From the NCBI RefSeq assembly GCF_002234915.1, contig NZ_NEWD01000038.1, forward strand, positions 1-64,000: a stretch of 64,000 nt of DNA, read 5' to 3'. Below are positions 8,645-17,528 of the stretch, piece by piece. The notes beneath the pieces were generated by a model, which worked only from the letters and a program-made list of their open reading frames with translations, did not search any database and was not told the origin of the DNA. How positions within the stretch are numbered: position 1 is the first letter of the stretch; every line of letters begins with the position of its first letter. The DNA comes from Bifidobacterium vansinderenii. GTDB lineage: Bacteria; Actinomycetota; Actinomycetes; Actinomycetales; Bifidobacteriaceae. A program made the translations under genes and the position numbers.

Positions 8645-10123
8645 ATGGCTGAGCAGTCCGAACACCTCGCCCTGTGGGGCGGCCGATTCACCTCCGGTCC
8701 CTCGCCCGAGCTGGCCCGCCTGAGCAAGTCCACCCAGTTCGACTGGCGACTGGCCGACGACGACATCGCCGGCTCCCGTGCGCACGCCCGTGCCCTCGGT
8801 CGCGCCGGACTGCTCACCGACGATGAGCTCAAGCGCATGGAGGACGCCCTCGACGAGCTGCAGCGCCGCGTCGACTCCGGTGAATTCACGCCGATCGAGG
8901 ACGACGAGGACGAGGCTACGGCCCTCGAACGCGGCCTCATCGACATCGCCGGCGACGAGCTCGGCGGCAAGCTGCGCGCCGGCCGCTCCCGCAACGACCA
9001 GATCGCCTGCCTGATCCGCATGTGGCTGCGCCGCCACTCCCGCGTGATCGCCGGCGAACTCATCAAGCTCGTCAACGCGCTGATCAAGCAGTCCGAAGCC
9101 GCCGGCCACACCGTGATGCCCGGCCGCACCCACATGCAGCATGCCCAGCCCGTGCTGCTTGCCCACCAGCTCATGGCCCACGCCTGGCCGCTGATCCGCG
9201 ACATCCAGCGCCTCATCGACTGGGACAAGCGCATCGACGCCAGCCCGTACGGCTCCGGCGCGCTCGCCGGCAACACGCTCGGCCTCGACCCGGAGGCCGT
9301 GGCCCGCGAGCTCGGCTTCTCCCGCGTGACCGACAACTCCATCGACGGCACCGCCTCGCGCGACCTGGTGGCCGAATTCGCGTTCATCGCCGCCATGACC
9401 GGCGTGGACATCTCCCGCCTCTCGGAGGAGATCATCATCTGGAACACCCAGGAGTTCGCCTTTGTCAAGCTCGACGACGCCTACTCCACCGGCTCCTCGA
9501 TCATGCCGCAGAAGAAGAACCCGGACATCGCCGAGCTCGCCCGCGGCAAGTCCGGCCGTCTGATCGGCGACCTGACCGGTCTGCTCGCTACGCTCAAGGG
9601 TCTGCCCACCGCGTACGCGCGCGACCTGCAGGAGGACAAGGAGGCCGTGTTCGACCAGGTCGATACGCTCGAAGTGCTGCTGCCCGCCTTCACCGGCATG
9701 GTCGCCACCATGCGCTTCGACGCCGACCGTCTCGAGGCCGAGGCCCCCACCGGCTTCGCGCTGGCTACCGACATCGCCGAATGGCTGGTGAAGAACGGCG
9801 TTCCGTTCCGTCACGCGCACGAACTTTCCGGCGCCTGCGTCAAGATCGCCGAAGGCCGCGGCCAGGAACTGTGGGATCTGACCGACGATGACTTCATTGG
9901 CGTGTTCGCCGACTTCCTGCCCGCCGACAAGGCCCCGCAGGTGCGCGAGGTGCTTTCCAGCCGCGGCTCCGTCGATTCCCGCAACGGCAAGGGCGGCACC
10001 GCCTACGGCCGTGTGCGCGAACAGATCGTGGACGCCAAGGCCACCGTGGAACCGCTCAAGCTGTTCGCCGACTCCACGTCGGACGGCTCCGCCTACAAGT
10101 CCCCGCGCGAGGTCCTGCGCTAG
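8645..10123 (+). CDS. argH: Argininosuccinate lyase
   Basis: This catalyses the last step of arginine biosynthesis, splitting argininosuccinate into arginine and fumarate in the cytoplasm. The fumarase/aspartase superfamily signature [12 protein letters not shown] is intact. The 492-residue length is slightly longer than the usual 460 or so. The start follows GAAGGAG; a second ATG at 8641 is out of frame. In bifidobacteria argH usually ends the arg operon behind argG. Here the gene upstream is hsdR, with only 118 bp between, so the restriction island appears to sit between argH and the rest of the pathway. The codon usage switches sharply to GC-rich here. Confidence 0.97.
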   Translation: MAEQSEHLALWGGRFTSGPSPELARLSKSTQFDWRLADDDIAGSRAHARALGRAGLLTDDELKRMEDALDELQRRVDSGEFTPIEDDEDEATALERGLIDIAGDELGGKLRAGRSRNDQIACLIRMWLRRHSRVIAGELIKLVNALIKQSEAAGHTVMPGRTHMQHAQPVLLAHQLMAHAWPLIRDIQRLIDWDKRIDASPYGSGALAGNTLGLDPEAVARELGFSRVTDNSIDGTASRDLVAEFAFIAAMTGVDISRLSEEIIIWNTQEFAFVKLDDAYSTGSSIMPQKKNPDIAELARGKSGRLIGDLTGLLATLKGLPTAYARDLQEDKEAVFDQVDTLEVLLPAFTGMVATMRFDADRLEAEAPTGFALATDIAEWLVKNGVPFRHAHELSGACVKIAEGRGQELWDLTDDDFIGVFADFLPADKAPQVREVLSSRGSVDSRNGKGGTAYGRVREQIVDAKATVEPLKLFADSTSDGSAYKSPREVLR

Positions 10124-10200
10124 TCCGCGCGACATCGCACGGTCGGTTTGCAGCCGACAAATGTGATGTTGCTCATGCTCATTCCGCCGGCCGCGTTTCT

Positions 10201-10231
10201 TTGACAAATCAGAATCGCGGTCGGATATACT
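10201..10231 (+). promoter_or_regulatory. Promoter of ahpC
   Basis: A consensus -35 TTGACA is at 10201-10206. Candidate -10 sequences are GATATA (10224-10229, 17-bp spacer) and TATACT (10226-10231, 19-bp spacer). The ahpC start is about 55 bp downstream. Confidence 0.65.
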
Positions 10232-10285
10232 GAGCGAGGAAGCACAATGGTCGTACCGATCGCGACCTTTCGGAAAGGAATGTGC

Positions 10286-10852
10286 ATGGGCAACTACATC
10301 AACACCGAACTCGAGGACTTCACCGTCAACGCGTACCACGACGGCGAAATCGAGACCGTCTCCAAGCAGGATCTGCTGGGCCACTGGTCCGTCATCTTCT
10401 TCTACCCGGCCGACTTCACTTTCGTGTGCCCCACCGAGCTGGGCGATCTGGCCGACCACTACACCGACTTCAAGGCCGCCGACGCCGAGGTCTACTCCGT
10501 GTCCGAGGACACCGAATACGTGCACAAGGCCTGGGCCGAGGCCACCGACACCATCGCCAAGGTGAAGTACCCGATGCTCGCCGACCCGGCCGGCAAGCTC
10601 GCCCGCTTCTTCGGCGTGCTCGACGAGGAGTCCGGTCTGGCCTTCCGCGGCGTGTTCATCATCGACCCCGAGGGCAAGATCAAGTCCTACACCATCAACG
10701 ACAACGGCATCGGCCGCAACGCCGAGGAGATCCTGCGCACGCTCGAGGCCGCCAAGTTCGTCCGCGAGCACGGCGATAAGGTGTGCCCGGCCAACTGGCA
10801 TCCGGGTGAGGACACCATCGCCCCGAGCCTCGACCTCGTCGGCAAGATCTGA
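10286..10852 (+). CDS. ahpC: Alkyl hydroperoxide reductase subunit C (2-Cys peroxiredoxin)
   Basis: This reduces hydrogen peroxide and organic peroxides. The peroxidatic cysteine is Cys48 in TFVCPTEL and the resolving cysteine is Cys167 in VCPANW, as in typical 2-Cys peroxiredoxins of the AhpC branch. It is 188 residues long. I start at ATG 10286 (MGNYINTEL) because AAAGGA is six bases upstream; the upstream in-frame ATGs at 10247 and 10280 lack a placed site. The next gene encodes its likely reductant, after a terminator-like hairpin. Bifidobacteria usually lack catalase, so this pair is probably a main peroxide defence. Confidence 0.97.
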   Translation: MGNYINTELEDFTVNAYHDGEIETVSKQDLLGHWSVIFFYPADFTFVCPTELGDLADHYTDFKAADAEVYSVSEDTEYVHKAWAEATDTIAKVKYPMLADPAGKLARFFGVLDEESGLAFRGVFIIDPEGKIKSYTINDNGIGRNAEEILRTLEAAKFVREHGDKVCPANWHPGEDTIAPSLDLVGKI

Positions 10853-10903
10853 TCGTCGCAGTCGTTTCACCGATGACCGATAATCATCGATAGTCACGTT
10901 TCC

Positions 10904-10935
10904 AAGGCGCCCGAATCATATTCGAGCGCCTTTTT
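10904..10935 (+). terminator. Intrinsic terminator between ahpC and the AhpF-like gene
   Basis: An AAGGCGC arm and inner CGAAT pair with ATTCG and GCGCCTT, followed by TTTTT. It should lower transcription into the downstream reductase gene relative to ahpC. Confidence 0.8.
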
Positions 10936-10957
10936 CAGCAGTAAGGCAAGAATCATC

Positions 10958-12718
10958 ATGAGCAACGAACACATCTACGACGTCGTCATCGTCGGCAGTG
11001 GTCCCGCCGGACTCACCGCCGGCATCTACGCGGGGCGCGCCACCATGGACACCCTGATCATCGAGAAGGATCAGGTCGGCGGCCAGGTCACCACCACATC
11101 CGTGGTGGTCAACTATCCGGCCGTCAAGGAGATCGAGGGCACCGCCCTGATGAACCTGATGAAGCAGCAGGCCGAGGACTTCGGCGTGAAGATCGCGCAC
11201 GACGACGTGACCGCCTACGAACTCGACGGCGACGTGAAGGTGCTGCACGGCAGGAACCGTGACTACCGTGCCCGCGCCGTGATCATCGCATCCGGTGCCC
11301 AGCCCCGCCAGCTCGGCATCCCCGGCGAGCAGAAGCTGCGCGGCAGGGGAGTGGCCTACTGCTCCACCTGCGACGGCGAACTGTTCAGCGGCCTGCAGGT
11401 GTTCGTGGTCGGCGGTGGATACGCGGCCGCCGAGGAGGCCGACTACCTCACCCGATACGCCCGCAAGGTCACCGTGCTCGTCCGCGGCTCGCAGTTCAGC
11501 TGCCCGCCGCTCACCGCCGCCCGCGCACTCGACAACCCCAAGGTCGAAGTGCTTTACAACACCGAGGTCGAATCCCTCGACGGCGATGACTACCTGACCG
11601 ACGCCACGTTCGTGAACAACAAGACCGGCGAGAAGACCCACTACCACGTGGCCGACGGCGACAACGTGTTCGGCATGTTCATCTACGTGGGCACCAAGCC
11701 TGAAACCACCGGACTGGATGCGCTCGCCAAGGACGACCGCGGCTACATCACCGTGGACTCGTGGCAGCGCACCAGCATCCCCGGCGTGTATGCGGCCGGC
11801 GACGTGGTCTCCAAGCCGCTGCGCCAGATCGTGACAGCCGCATCCGACGGCGCGATCGCCGCCACCGGCGCCGAGGAGTACGTGACCGCCGAGAAGAAGC
11901 GCCTTGGCATCCCCGTGGTGCCCAAGACCGCCAAGTCCAAGACGGCCGACGTCAAGAACGGCAATGACGGCGGCGCCGAAGCCGGTGCCGCCAAGAGCAC
12001 GCCGAAGAAGCCCGCCACCGTGGGCCAGACCAGCGCGATCTCCGACTCCCCGTCCGTGCCGCAGCACAAGGGCGTGTGGTTCAGCGCCGAAATGAAGCAG
12101 CAGCTCGTCGGCATCTTCAACCGTCTGACCGAGGACGTGACCCTGCTGCAGGTGGACGACGGCGGCCAGCCGAGCGTGGAGCTCGCCAGCTTCGCCAAGG
12201 AGTTCGCCTCCATGCACGAGCGCTTGCACTACCGCAGCGTGCCCGCCGACTCCGACGAGGGCAAGGCGATGATCGACACCGCCGCCATCGTGCGCTATCC
12301 GGTCTTCGTGCTGCTCGACAAGGACGGCACGTACACGGGCGTGAAGTTCAGCGGCATCCCCACCGGTCACGAGGTCAACTCGCTCGTCCTCGGCGTGTAC
12401 AACATCGCCGGTCCCGGTCAGGCCGTGGAGCCGGAGCTCGCCGAGCGCATCAAGGCACTGCCTGAAACGCACATCGAGATTGGTGTCTCGCTCACCTGCC
12501 ACTTCTGCCCTGACGTGGTGGCCGCCTGCCAGCACATGGCCGCCATGAACCCGAACGTGACCGCCGAAATGATCGACCTCGGACTCTTCCCCGAGCTGCG
12601 CAAGGAACGCCGGATCATGAGCGTGCCCGCCACCACGATCAACGACGGCGACATCCTGTTCGGCAGCCAGACGCTCGAACAGCTCGTCACCGCCTGCGAG
12701 AACGCGCCTGCCATCTGA
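10958..12718 (+). CDS. AhpF-like thioredoxin-reductase/disulfide reductase with C-terminal relay domain
   Basis: This is a flavoprotein that probably passes NADPH/NADH electrons to AhpC. Residues 1-310 are a thioredoxin reductase fold: FAD motif GSGPAG at 13-18, redox pair CSTC at 135-138, and an NAD(P)-binding GGGYAA. A Lys/Ala/Pro-rich linker spans about 310-365. A tandem thioredoxin-fold module follows with a second redox pair CHFC at 514-517. In enteric AhpF the same relay module (CHNC) is at the N-terminus, so the domain order is reversed here. ahpC is 105 bp upstream. The fusion and neighbour make the AhpC-reductase role likely, but partner choice has not been shown from sequence. Confidence 0.9.
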   Translation: MSNEHIYDVVIVGSGPAGLTAGIYAGRATMDTLIIEKDQVGGQVTTTSVVVNYPAVKEIEGTALMNLMKQQAEDFGVKIAHDDVTAYELDGDVKVLHGRNRDYRARAVIIASGAQPRQLGIPGEQKLRGRGVAYCSTCDGELFSGLQVFVVGGGYAAAEEADYLTRYARKVTVLVRGSQFSCPPLTAARALDNPKVEVLYNTEVESLDGDDYLTDATFVNNKTGEKTHYHVADGDNVFGMFIYVGTKPETTGLDALAKDDRGYITVDSWQRTSIPGVYAAGDVVSKPLRQIVTAASDGAIAATGAEEYVTAEKKRLGIPVVPKTAKSKTADVKNGNDGGAEAGAAKSTPKKPATVGQTSAISDSPSVPQHKGVWFSAEMKQQLVGIFNRLTEDVTLLQVDDGGQPSVELASFAKEFASMHERLHYRSVPADSDEGKAMIDTAAIVRYPVFVLLDKDGTYTGVKFSGIPTGHEVNSLVLGVYNIAGPGQAVEPELAERIKALPETHIEIGVSLTCHFCPDVVAACQHMAAMNPNVTAEMIDLGLFPELRKERRIMSVPATTINDGDILFGSQTLEQLVTACENAPAI

Positions 12719-12813
12719 ACGGCGAGGACGCTTGTCGCAATACTGCGATGAGGGCTCATGACACGCCGGTGACCGGCATGTGACGGCCTTGTCAAATCAT
12801 CCATACGGACGAA

Positions 12814-12866
12814 GTCATGCCCGTTATTGGTCATTTACAATCGGACTGACCAATAACGAGCATGAC
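12814..12866. other. 20-bp inverted repeat (terminator or operator)
   Basis: Arms 12814-12833 and 12847-12866 pair over 20 bp with one mismatch, around a 13-base loop. TTTT follows the right arm, so it may end the AhpF-like transcript. The in-frame ATG at 12862 lies inside the right arm, which argues against it as the start of the next gene. Confidence 0.65.
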
Positions 12867-12888
12867 TTTTCGTCGAAAAGGGGCTATT

Positions 12889-13437
12889 GTGCTGGCACGC
12901 CAGAGAATCCGCGAAATCGTACATGAATACGGCCGGGATGTGCTCGACCATGAGCGGATGCGCATCGAAAAGCACTGCTATCAGCATGGGGCCGTGACCA
13001 CGTTCGAGCATTCGGTTCGTGTGGCCTGCCTCGCCGTCTACTTCGCCGACCGACTGCATCTGTGGCGGCATGTGGATCTGAGATCGCTGATCCGCGCCGC
13101 CCTACTGCACGACTACTTCCTTTACGACTGGCATTACGACGGCGACGGTTCGCACAAGCTGCATGGCTTCACCCATCCGCGCCGTGCGCTGACGAACGCG
13201 CTGCACGACTTCGACCTCAATCCGGTGGAGCGTGACTCCATCCTGCGGCACATGTTCCCGCTCACACCGGTGCCGCCCCGCTACATCGAGGGCTATCTCG
13301 TCACTATGGCCGACAAGATCAGCGCCACGCGTGAGACGTTCTCCATGGCACGCTTCTCCAAGCCGCAGCTTGCTCCCGTTCCCGACCGTCTTGCCCTGAC
13401 CGACGGATCCGAGCATCAGGAGGAAACCGCCCGGTGA
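12889..13437 (+). CDS. HD-domain phosphohydrolase-like protein
   Basis: This is a predicted metal-dependent phosphohydrolase of the HD superfamily; the substrate is unknown. The metal-ligand pattern is present: His in FEHSVRV, His-Asp in LLHDYFLYD, and Asp in TMADKI. I start at GTG 12889 (AAGGGG just upstream), giving 182 residues. The alternative ATG 12862 would add nine residues but sits in a 20-bp inverted repeat. The stop overlaps the GTG of the next membrane gene by 4 bp, so the two are coupled. The pairing of a soluble HD hydrolase with a CmpB-type membrane protein is seen in other Gram-positives. Confidence 0.8.
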   Translation: MLARQRIREIVHEYGRDVLDHERMRIEKHCYQHGAVTTFEHSVRVACLAVYFADRLHLWRHVDLRSLIRAALLHDYFLYDWHYDGDGSHKLHGFTHPRRALTNALHDFDLNPVERDSILRHMFPLTPVPPRYIEGYLVTMADKISATRETFSMARFSKPQLAPVPDRLALTDGSEHQEETAR

Positions 13438-14384
13438 ACCATGACATCGTGTTGAGCGCAGGCGCGGTGACCATGGATGCGGCCGTCACCGTTCTGTATC
13501 TGGAGCATCTGTTCTTTTGGGCCGTGTGCTACAGCTTCCTCGGCTGGGTGTATGAGACGATCCTCGTCTCCGTGCAGGAACGCAGGTTCGTGAACCGAGG
13601 ATTCCTCAACGGCCCGCTCTGCCCGATCTACGGCACAGGCGCGGTGGTGGCCATCGTGGTGCTCACCCCGTTGAAGGACACGCCGATGGCGGTGCTCACC
13701 ATGTTCCTGCTGGGTGCCGTGGGCGCATCGGTTCTGGAGTATGCGACGTCATGGGTGATGGAAAAGGCGTTTCACGCCCGCTGGTGGGATTATTCGCACT
13801 TCAAATTCAATCTGAACGGGCGCATCTGCCTGATCGGAGCGATCGTGTTCGGCGTGTTCGGCGTGCTGATCGTGGATGTGGCGCAGCCGTGGGTGGAACG
13901 ATGGACCGCACTGATCCCGTTGACGGCGTTCCATATCATCATCGCGGCGCTGGTGGTTTTGATCTTCATCGATTTCCTGATCACCGTGATCGGTCTCAGC
14001 GGCTTTGCCAGGCGCCTGTCCGAATTCTCCCAGACGCTCGAACGCAGTCGCGACATCATCCGCGAACGGCTGGGCGACTACGGGCTCGATCCGGTCGAGG
14101 CGCTGCAGCGGTATAGCGACGCCGCCGCCGGACGTCTGCAGTCCTACACCGGTGCCGCAGCGGAGCGAATGCGTGATCTGGCCGACAACCTTCCCGAACT
14201 GCCGTCCCTGCCTCGCGTGCACGGCGTCGGTCGTCTGTACGATACGCTGACCGACGCGCTCAACGCGCAGCAGAAGCGCATGCTCCGTTCATTCCCGCGT
14301 ATGACGTCCGTCGACTATGGCGAGACGATCAAGCAGCTGCGTGAGATGCTCAACCGCAACGACCGCAAGCACGACGACAAGTAG
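13434..14384 (+). CDS. CmpB-like putative ABC-transporter membrane protein
   Basis: This 316-residue integral membrane protein matches the pattern of the family labelled putative ABC transporter type IV (CmpB). About five hydrophobic segments fill the first 190 residues, with the conserved FLGWVYETI and FVNRGFLNGPLCPIYG segments in the first loop. The C-terminal 120 residues are hydrophilic, helical and cytosolic by the positive-inside rule. It starts with GTG overlapping the HD gene stop (GTGA). No ATPase is nearby, so a transport role is only the family label. Confidence 0.8.
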   Translation: MNHDIVLSAGAVTMDAAVTVLYLEHLFFWAVCYSFLGWVYETILVSVQERRFVNRGFLNGPLCPIYGTGAVVAIVVLTPLKDTPMAVLTMFLLGAVGASVLEYATSWVMEKAFHARWWDYSHFKFNLNGRICLIGAIVFGVFGVLIVDVAQPWVERWTALIPLTAFHIIIAALVVLIFIDFLITVIGLSGFARRLSEFSQTLERSRDIIRERLGDYGLDPVEALQRYSDAAAGRLQSYTGAAAERMRDLADNLPELPSLPRVHGVGRLYDTLTDALNAQQKRMLRSFPRMTSVDYGETIKQLREMLNRNDRKHDDK

Positions 14385-14448
14385 CGTCAGCTCATTTTTC
14401 CTTCCCTTGGTGGAACGACGAGCATGCCAACCGTCCGGACCCTGTTCC

Positions 14449-14584
14449 ATTTTCCTTCCCCTTGAGGGGAAGGTGGCCGACGCAGTCGGACGGATGAGGT
14501 GGCTGAGTTTTGGTGCCTTGCAGGGACGGGACCCCTCCCTCAGTCCGCCTTTGGCGGCCAGCTCCCTCCCAGGGAGGGAGCACA
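14449..14584. repeat. Composite intergenic repeat (family copy 1)
   Basis: This stretch holds two divergent units of one element. The first carries CTTCCCCTTGAGGGGAAG and GGCCGACGCAGTCGGA. The second, inverted, carries CCCTCCCTCAGTCCG and the dyad CTCCCTCCCAGGGAGGGAG. The same units recur at 42975-43099 and 57989-58040. There is no coding capacity. The rest of the 14385-14658 gap shows nothing else. Confidence 0.8.
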
Positions 14585-14658
14585 AAAATATGCGGGCTTC
14601 CGCCTCGGAATGGGGGAGGAAGCCCGCCTGAGGAAGCCCGCAGCAGGATCGGAGCAGA

Positions 14659-15525
14659 TCAGTGCAGGTAGCCGGTGGTGGGGCTGGACGGCACGGCCTG
14701 ACCCTCGGTCACCTTGCCCAGACCGGCCAGATAGGCGGCGCGTCCGGCCGCGATCGCATCCTTGAACGCACGGGCCATCAACGGAATGTTGCCGGCGCTC
14801 GCCACGGCCGTGTAGGCCATCACCGCGTCGGCGCCCATCTCCATCGCATCGCACGCCTGGCTCGGGCGACCGATGCCCGCGTCGATGATCACCGGCACGT
14901 TCGCGTTGTCGATGATGATGCGGATGAAATCGCGCATGCGCAGACCCATGTTCGAGCCGATCAGGGAACCCAGCGGCATCACCGCCGCCGCGCCGGCTTC
15001 CTCAAGCTGACGGGCCGCAATCGGATCCGGGAACATGTACGGCATGACCACGAACCCCTCTTTCGCCAGCATCTCGGTGGCGCGGATCGTCTCGGCATTG
15101 TCGGGCAGCAGATACTTGGTCTCATGCTCGATCTCCACCTTCACAAAGTCCGTGTGGCACACCTCACGGGCCAGACGCGCGATGCGCACCGCCTCCTCGG
15201 CGTTGCGGGCGCCCGACGTGTTCGGCAGCAGCGTGATGCCCTCGGGAATGTAGTCGAGCACGCTGTTCTCCGTGGTTTGCGCACGACGCAGCGCCATCGT
15301 GACGATCTGCGTGCCGGCGTGCTCCACCGTGGCCTTGATCAGGTTGAGATCGTAGCGGCCCGAACCCAGAATGAAGCGGGATTCGAACTCATGGCCGCCA
15401 AGGTTCAGCGGCTTGTCGACCACCTCGGGAACGGGGGCGGCGGTGCCCACCGGATTCGTGACCGCGGGCTGCGGCGGCAGGGGAGTGGCGGCGACGGACT
15501 CTTCAGTGACGGGATTGGGAATCAT
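14659..15525 (-). CDS. thiG: Thiazole synthase
   Basis: ThiG forms the thiazole phosphate of thiamine from 1-deoxy-D-xylulose-5-phosphate, dehydroglycine and ThiS-thiocarboxylate. The TIM-barrel landmarks are present: FILGSGRY at the start, the Schiff-base Lys in FVKVEIEHE, and the phosphate loops [10 protein letters not shown] and [13 protein letters not shown] start at ATG 15525 (MIPNPVTEE), with AAGGAG six bases upstream, giving 288 residues. The N-terminal 40 residues are a Pro/Val-rich extension. It follows thiS by 79 bp and shares its TPP-riboswitch leader. Confidence 0.96.
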   Translation of the reverse strand: MIPNPVTEESVAATPLPPQPAVTNPVGTAAPVPEVVDKPLNLGGHEFESRFILGSGRYDLNLIKATVEHAGTQIVTMALRRAQTTENSVLDYIPEGITLLPNTSGARNAEEAVRIARLAREVCHTDFVKVEIEHETKYLLPDNAETIRATEMLAKEGFVVMPYMFPDPIAARQLEEAGAAAVMPLGSLIGSNMGLRMRDFIRIIIDNANVPVIIDAGIGRPSQACDAMEMGADAVMAYTAVASAGNIPLMARAFKDAIAAGRAAYLAGLGKVTEGQAVPSSPTTGYLH

Positions 15526-15604
15526 GATTACTCCTTGCGATTGCATTCAACGTGATTGCATTCAACGGTTGCGATGGACTTGCACCGGTCCTGAGACGTT
15601 CCGC

Positions 15605-15799
15605 TCAGCCTCCCTGAACGAACTGGACGATCTCCATCACGGACTGATCGGTGAGCATGACGTCGGCACGCTTCTCCCGCGGCACGATCGCTCCGTCGAG
15701 CTCCACAGCCACGCGTTCGGCACGATAGCCGTGCGCTTCCAGATAGTCGGCGACACTCACCGCCTTATCTAGCGTGACCTGTTCTCCATTGACCTGCAT
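15605..15799 (-). CDS. thiS: Sulfur carrier protein ThiS
   Basis: This is a ubiquitin-fold sulfur carrier for thiazole formation. It is 64 residues long and ends in the required Gly-Gly (FVQGG), which is adenylated and thiocarboxylated. I start at ATG 15799 (MQVNGEQV) because GGAGG lies just upstream; the longer frame would run into the leader terminator. It is the first gene of the thiS-thiG unit. Confidence 0.95.
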   Translation of the reverse strand: MQVNGEQVTLDKAVSVADYLEAHGYRAERVAVELDGAIVPREKRADVMLTDQSVMEIVQFVQGG

Positions 15800-15825
15800 G
15801 GGTTCCTCCAAACTCGGCGAATATG

Positions 15826-15870
15826 AAAAAAGGGTGCACGAAACCAAGCCGTACCCTGCGTGGTGCGCCC
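15826..15870 (-). terminator. Riboswitch-controlled leader terminator of thiS
   Basis: On the minus strand GGGCGCAC pairs with GTGCACCC, followed directly by TTTTTT. It lies between the TPP aptamer and thiS, as expected for an expression platform that stops transcription when TPP is bound. Confidence 0.75.
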
Positions 15871-15995
15871 GTTCATGAACCCGTCATGCCATATTCGATT
15901 GTCGTCGTGGACACGGGATCGCGAAGAAAACAAAGAAGAACCAGCCGTTCACGACGTGTGGGGCGAAGATCATGCACTGCGTTGCGCAATCGAAG

Positions 15996-16077
15996 ACGAT
16001 TCCTTACGGCGGCATGACCCGCACAAGTTCCACGGTCGAAGCGATGCTTCCTCTCAGCCTTGCGGCTCCCGTTCGTT
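15996..16077 (-). promoter_or_regulatory. TPP (THI-box) riboswitch
   Basis: Read on the minus strand, the leader contains the hallmark CTGAGA (16052-16057), then GAACTTGTGCGGGTCATGCC and GCCGTAAGGA, matching the TPP aptamer core. ACGA at the 5' edge can pair with TCGT at the 3' edge to close P1. The aptamer is about 200 nt upstream of thiS. The 417-bp gap 15800-16216 otherwise holds the leader terminator and, presumably, divergent promoters for thiS and the YbjQ-like gene. Confidence 0.9.
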
Positions 16078-16216
16078 CACAGTCCACCCTACCCGTCCAC
16101 CCAGACTCCGGCGTGCCGGCACGCGTCGGGGTGGCGATGAAGGCGCGCCGGCGGAATGACGGTAAGGTGGAAATACGGCCCCGACATCGCGGGGCGCCGA
16201 TCCGAAGGGAATCATC

Positions 16217-16543
16217 ATGATCGTCACCACCACCCCCAGCGTCGAGGGCTACACCATCACCGGCTACTACGGCATCGTGTTCGGAGAGGTCATCTCCGGC
16301 GTGAACATCCTCAAGGATCTCGGAGCCGGACTGCGCAACGTGTTCGGCGGCCGCAGCCAGGGCTACGAGGACGAACTAGTCAAGGCACGCGAGGAGGCGC
16401 TCGCCGAGATGCAGCAGCGTGCATCCGCGCTGGGCGCGCACGCCGTGGTGGGAGTGGACATTGACTACGAAGTGCTCGGTCAGGGCGACATGCTCATGGT
16501 CACCGCGTCCGGCACCGCCGTGCAGCTCGCCGCAAAGGCCTGA
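16217..16543 (+). CDS. YbjQ-family (UPF0145) protein
   Basis: This 108-residue protein belongs to the YbjQ/DUF74 family, sometimes called putative heavy-metal-binding. The family core is visible: [20 protein letters not shown], then a helix with [20 protein letters not shown] and the VDIDYEVL strand. The biochemical role is not established. An AAGGGA site precedes the ATG. It lies between the thiS leader and the ThiF-like gene without an obvious pathway link. Confidence 0.9.
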   Translation: MIVTTTPSVEGYTITGYYGIVFGEVISGVNILKDLGAGLRNVFGGRSQGYEDELVKAREEALAEMQQRASALGAHAVVGVDIDYEVLGQGDMLMVTASGTAVQLAAKA

Positions 16544-16602
16544 CGTCGGTCCAGTCTTGAATTCAAGATGTTGAGCGACCGAACGGCAAGGAGAACGACT
16601 TC

Positions 16603-17448
16603 ATGGAACCGCAGCAGACGAACACACCGAAACCGCGCATCTCGCTTTCGGACGACCAGATCGATCGGTACGCCCGCCATCTGATCCTCAAGGGTGTGGG
16701 CGTGCGCGGGCAGAAGCGTCTGCTCGCCGCCAAGGTGCTGATCGTCGGCGCGGGCGGACTCGGCTCGCCGGTGGCGCTGTATCTGGCCGCCGCAGGCGTC
16801 GGCACGCTCGGCATCGTGGACGATGACGTGGTCGACATGAGCAACCTGCAGCGCCAGATCATCCACGACTCCGGCAAGGTCGGCACGCCCAAGGCCGAAT
16901 CGGCCAGGGAAAGCATTGCCCGGCTGAATCCGGACGTGACGGTGAACACGTACGTGACGTCGTTCAATGCCGACAACGCCGCCGAACTGATCGCCGACTA
17001 CGACGTGGTGGTGGACGCCACCGACAACTTTGCCGCGAAGTTCCTCATCAACGACGCCTGCGTGCTGGCCGGCAAGCCGTTCGTACACGGCGGCGTGGTG
17101 CAGTTCGCCGGGCAGGTCATGGACTACGTGCCCGGCGAGGGACCCTGTTACCGCTGCATCTTCCGTGAAATGCCGGCCGCCGGCGAGGTGCCTACCTGCA
17201 AGGAGGCAGGCGTGCTTGGCGCCGCCGTGGGGGTGATCGGCAGTCTGCAGGCCGTGGAGGTGGTGAAGATGATCACCGGCGCGGGCGACCTGCTCACCGC
17301 GCGCATGCTCACCGCCGACCTGCTCACCATGAGAATCCGCACCGTTCCCCTGCCGGAGCATGAGCCGGACTGCCCGGTATGCGGCGAGCATCCGACGATC
17401 ACCGCGCTTGACCCGGACAACTACATTCAGCCGGTGTGTGCGATCTGA
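16603..17448 (+). CDS. ThiF/MoeB-family sulfur-carrier adenylyltransferase
   Basis: This E1-like enzyme adenylates the C-terminal glycine of a sulfur carrier, here probably ThiS. Evidence is the nucleotide loop GAGGLG at residues 49-54, the conserved DMSNLQRQ segment, a catalytic-region PTCKEAGVLG, and a zinc site formed by C182-x-x-C185 and C257-x-x-C260. The 281-residue form lacks a fused rhodanese domain; a separate rhodanese is encoded 80 bp downstream. The start has CAAGGAG upstream. Proximity to thiSG favours a ThiF role, although MoeB is structurally almost the same. Confidence 0.93.
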   Translation: MEPQQTNTPKPRISLSDDQIDRYARHLILKGVGVRGQKRLLAAKVLIVGAGGLGSPVALYLAAAGVGTLGIVDDDVVDMSNLQRQIIHDSGKVGTPKAESARESIARLNPDVTVNTYVTSFNADNAAELIADYDVVVDATDNFAAKFLINDACVLAGKPFVHGGVVQFAGQVMDYVPGEGPCYRCIFREMPAAGEVPTCKEAGVLGAAVGVIGSLQAVEVVKMITGAGDLLTARMLTADLLTMRIRTVPLPEHEPDCPVCGEHPTITALDPDNYIQPVCAI

Positions 17449-17528
17449 GTGATGAGAACGGTTTGAGTGGCCTGAGCAACGACGGTGGAATCAACATAAG
17501 GAAAGAGACAAGGAGCGATAGGGGAGCC

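Noticed and set aside
8627-10897. A 756-codon open frame on the minus strand across argH and ahpC
   Set aside because: It mirrors two clear genes, has Val/Leu/His/Gly-rich low-complexity translation, and no ribosome site; it is a GC-bias shadow.
10916-12535. A 539-codon minus-strand frame opposite the AhpF-like gene
   Set aside because: Shadow of a GC-rich gene, with no domain, signal or start site.
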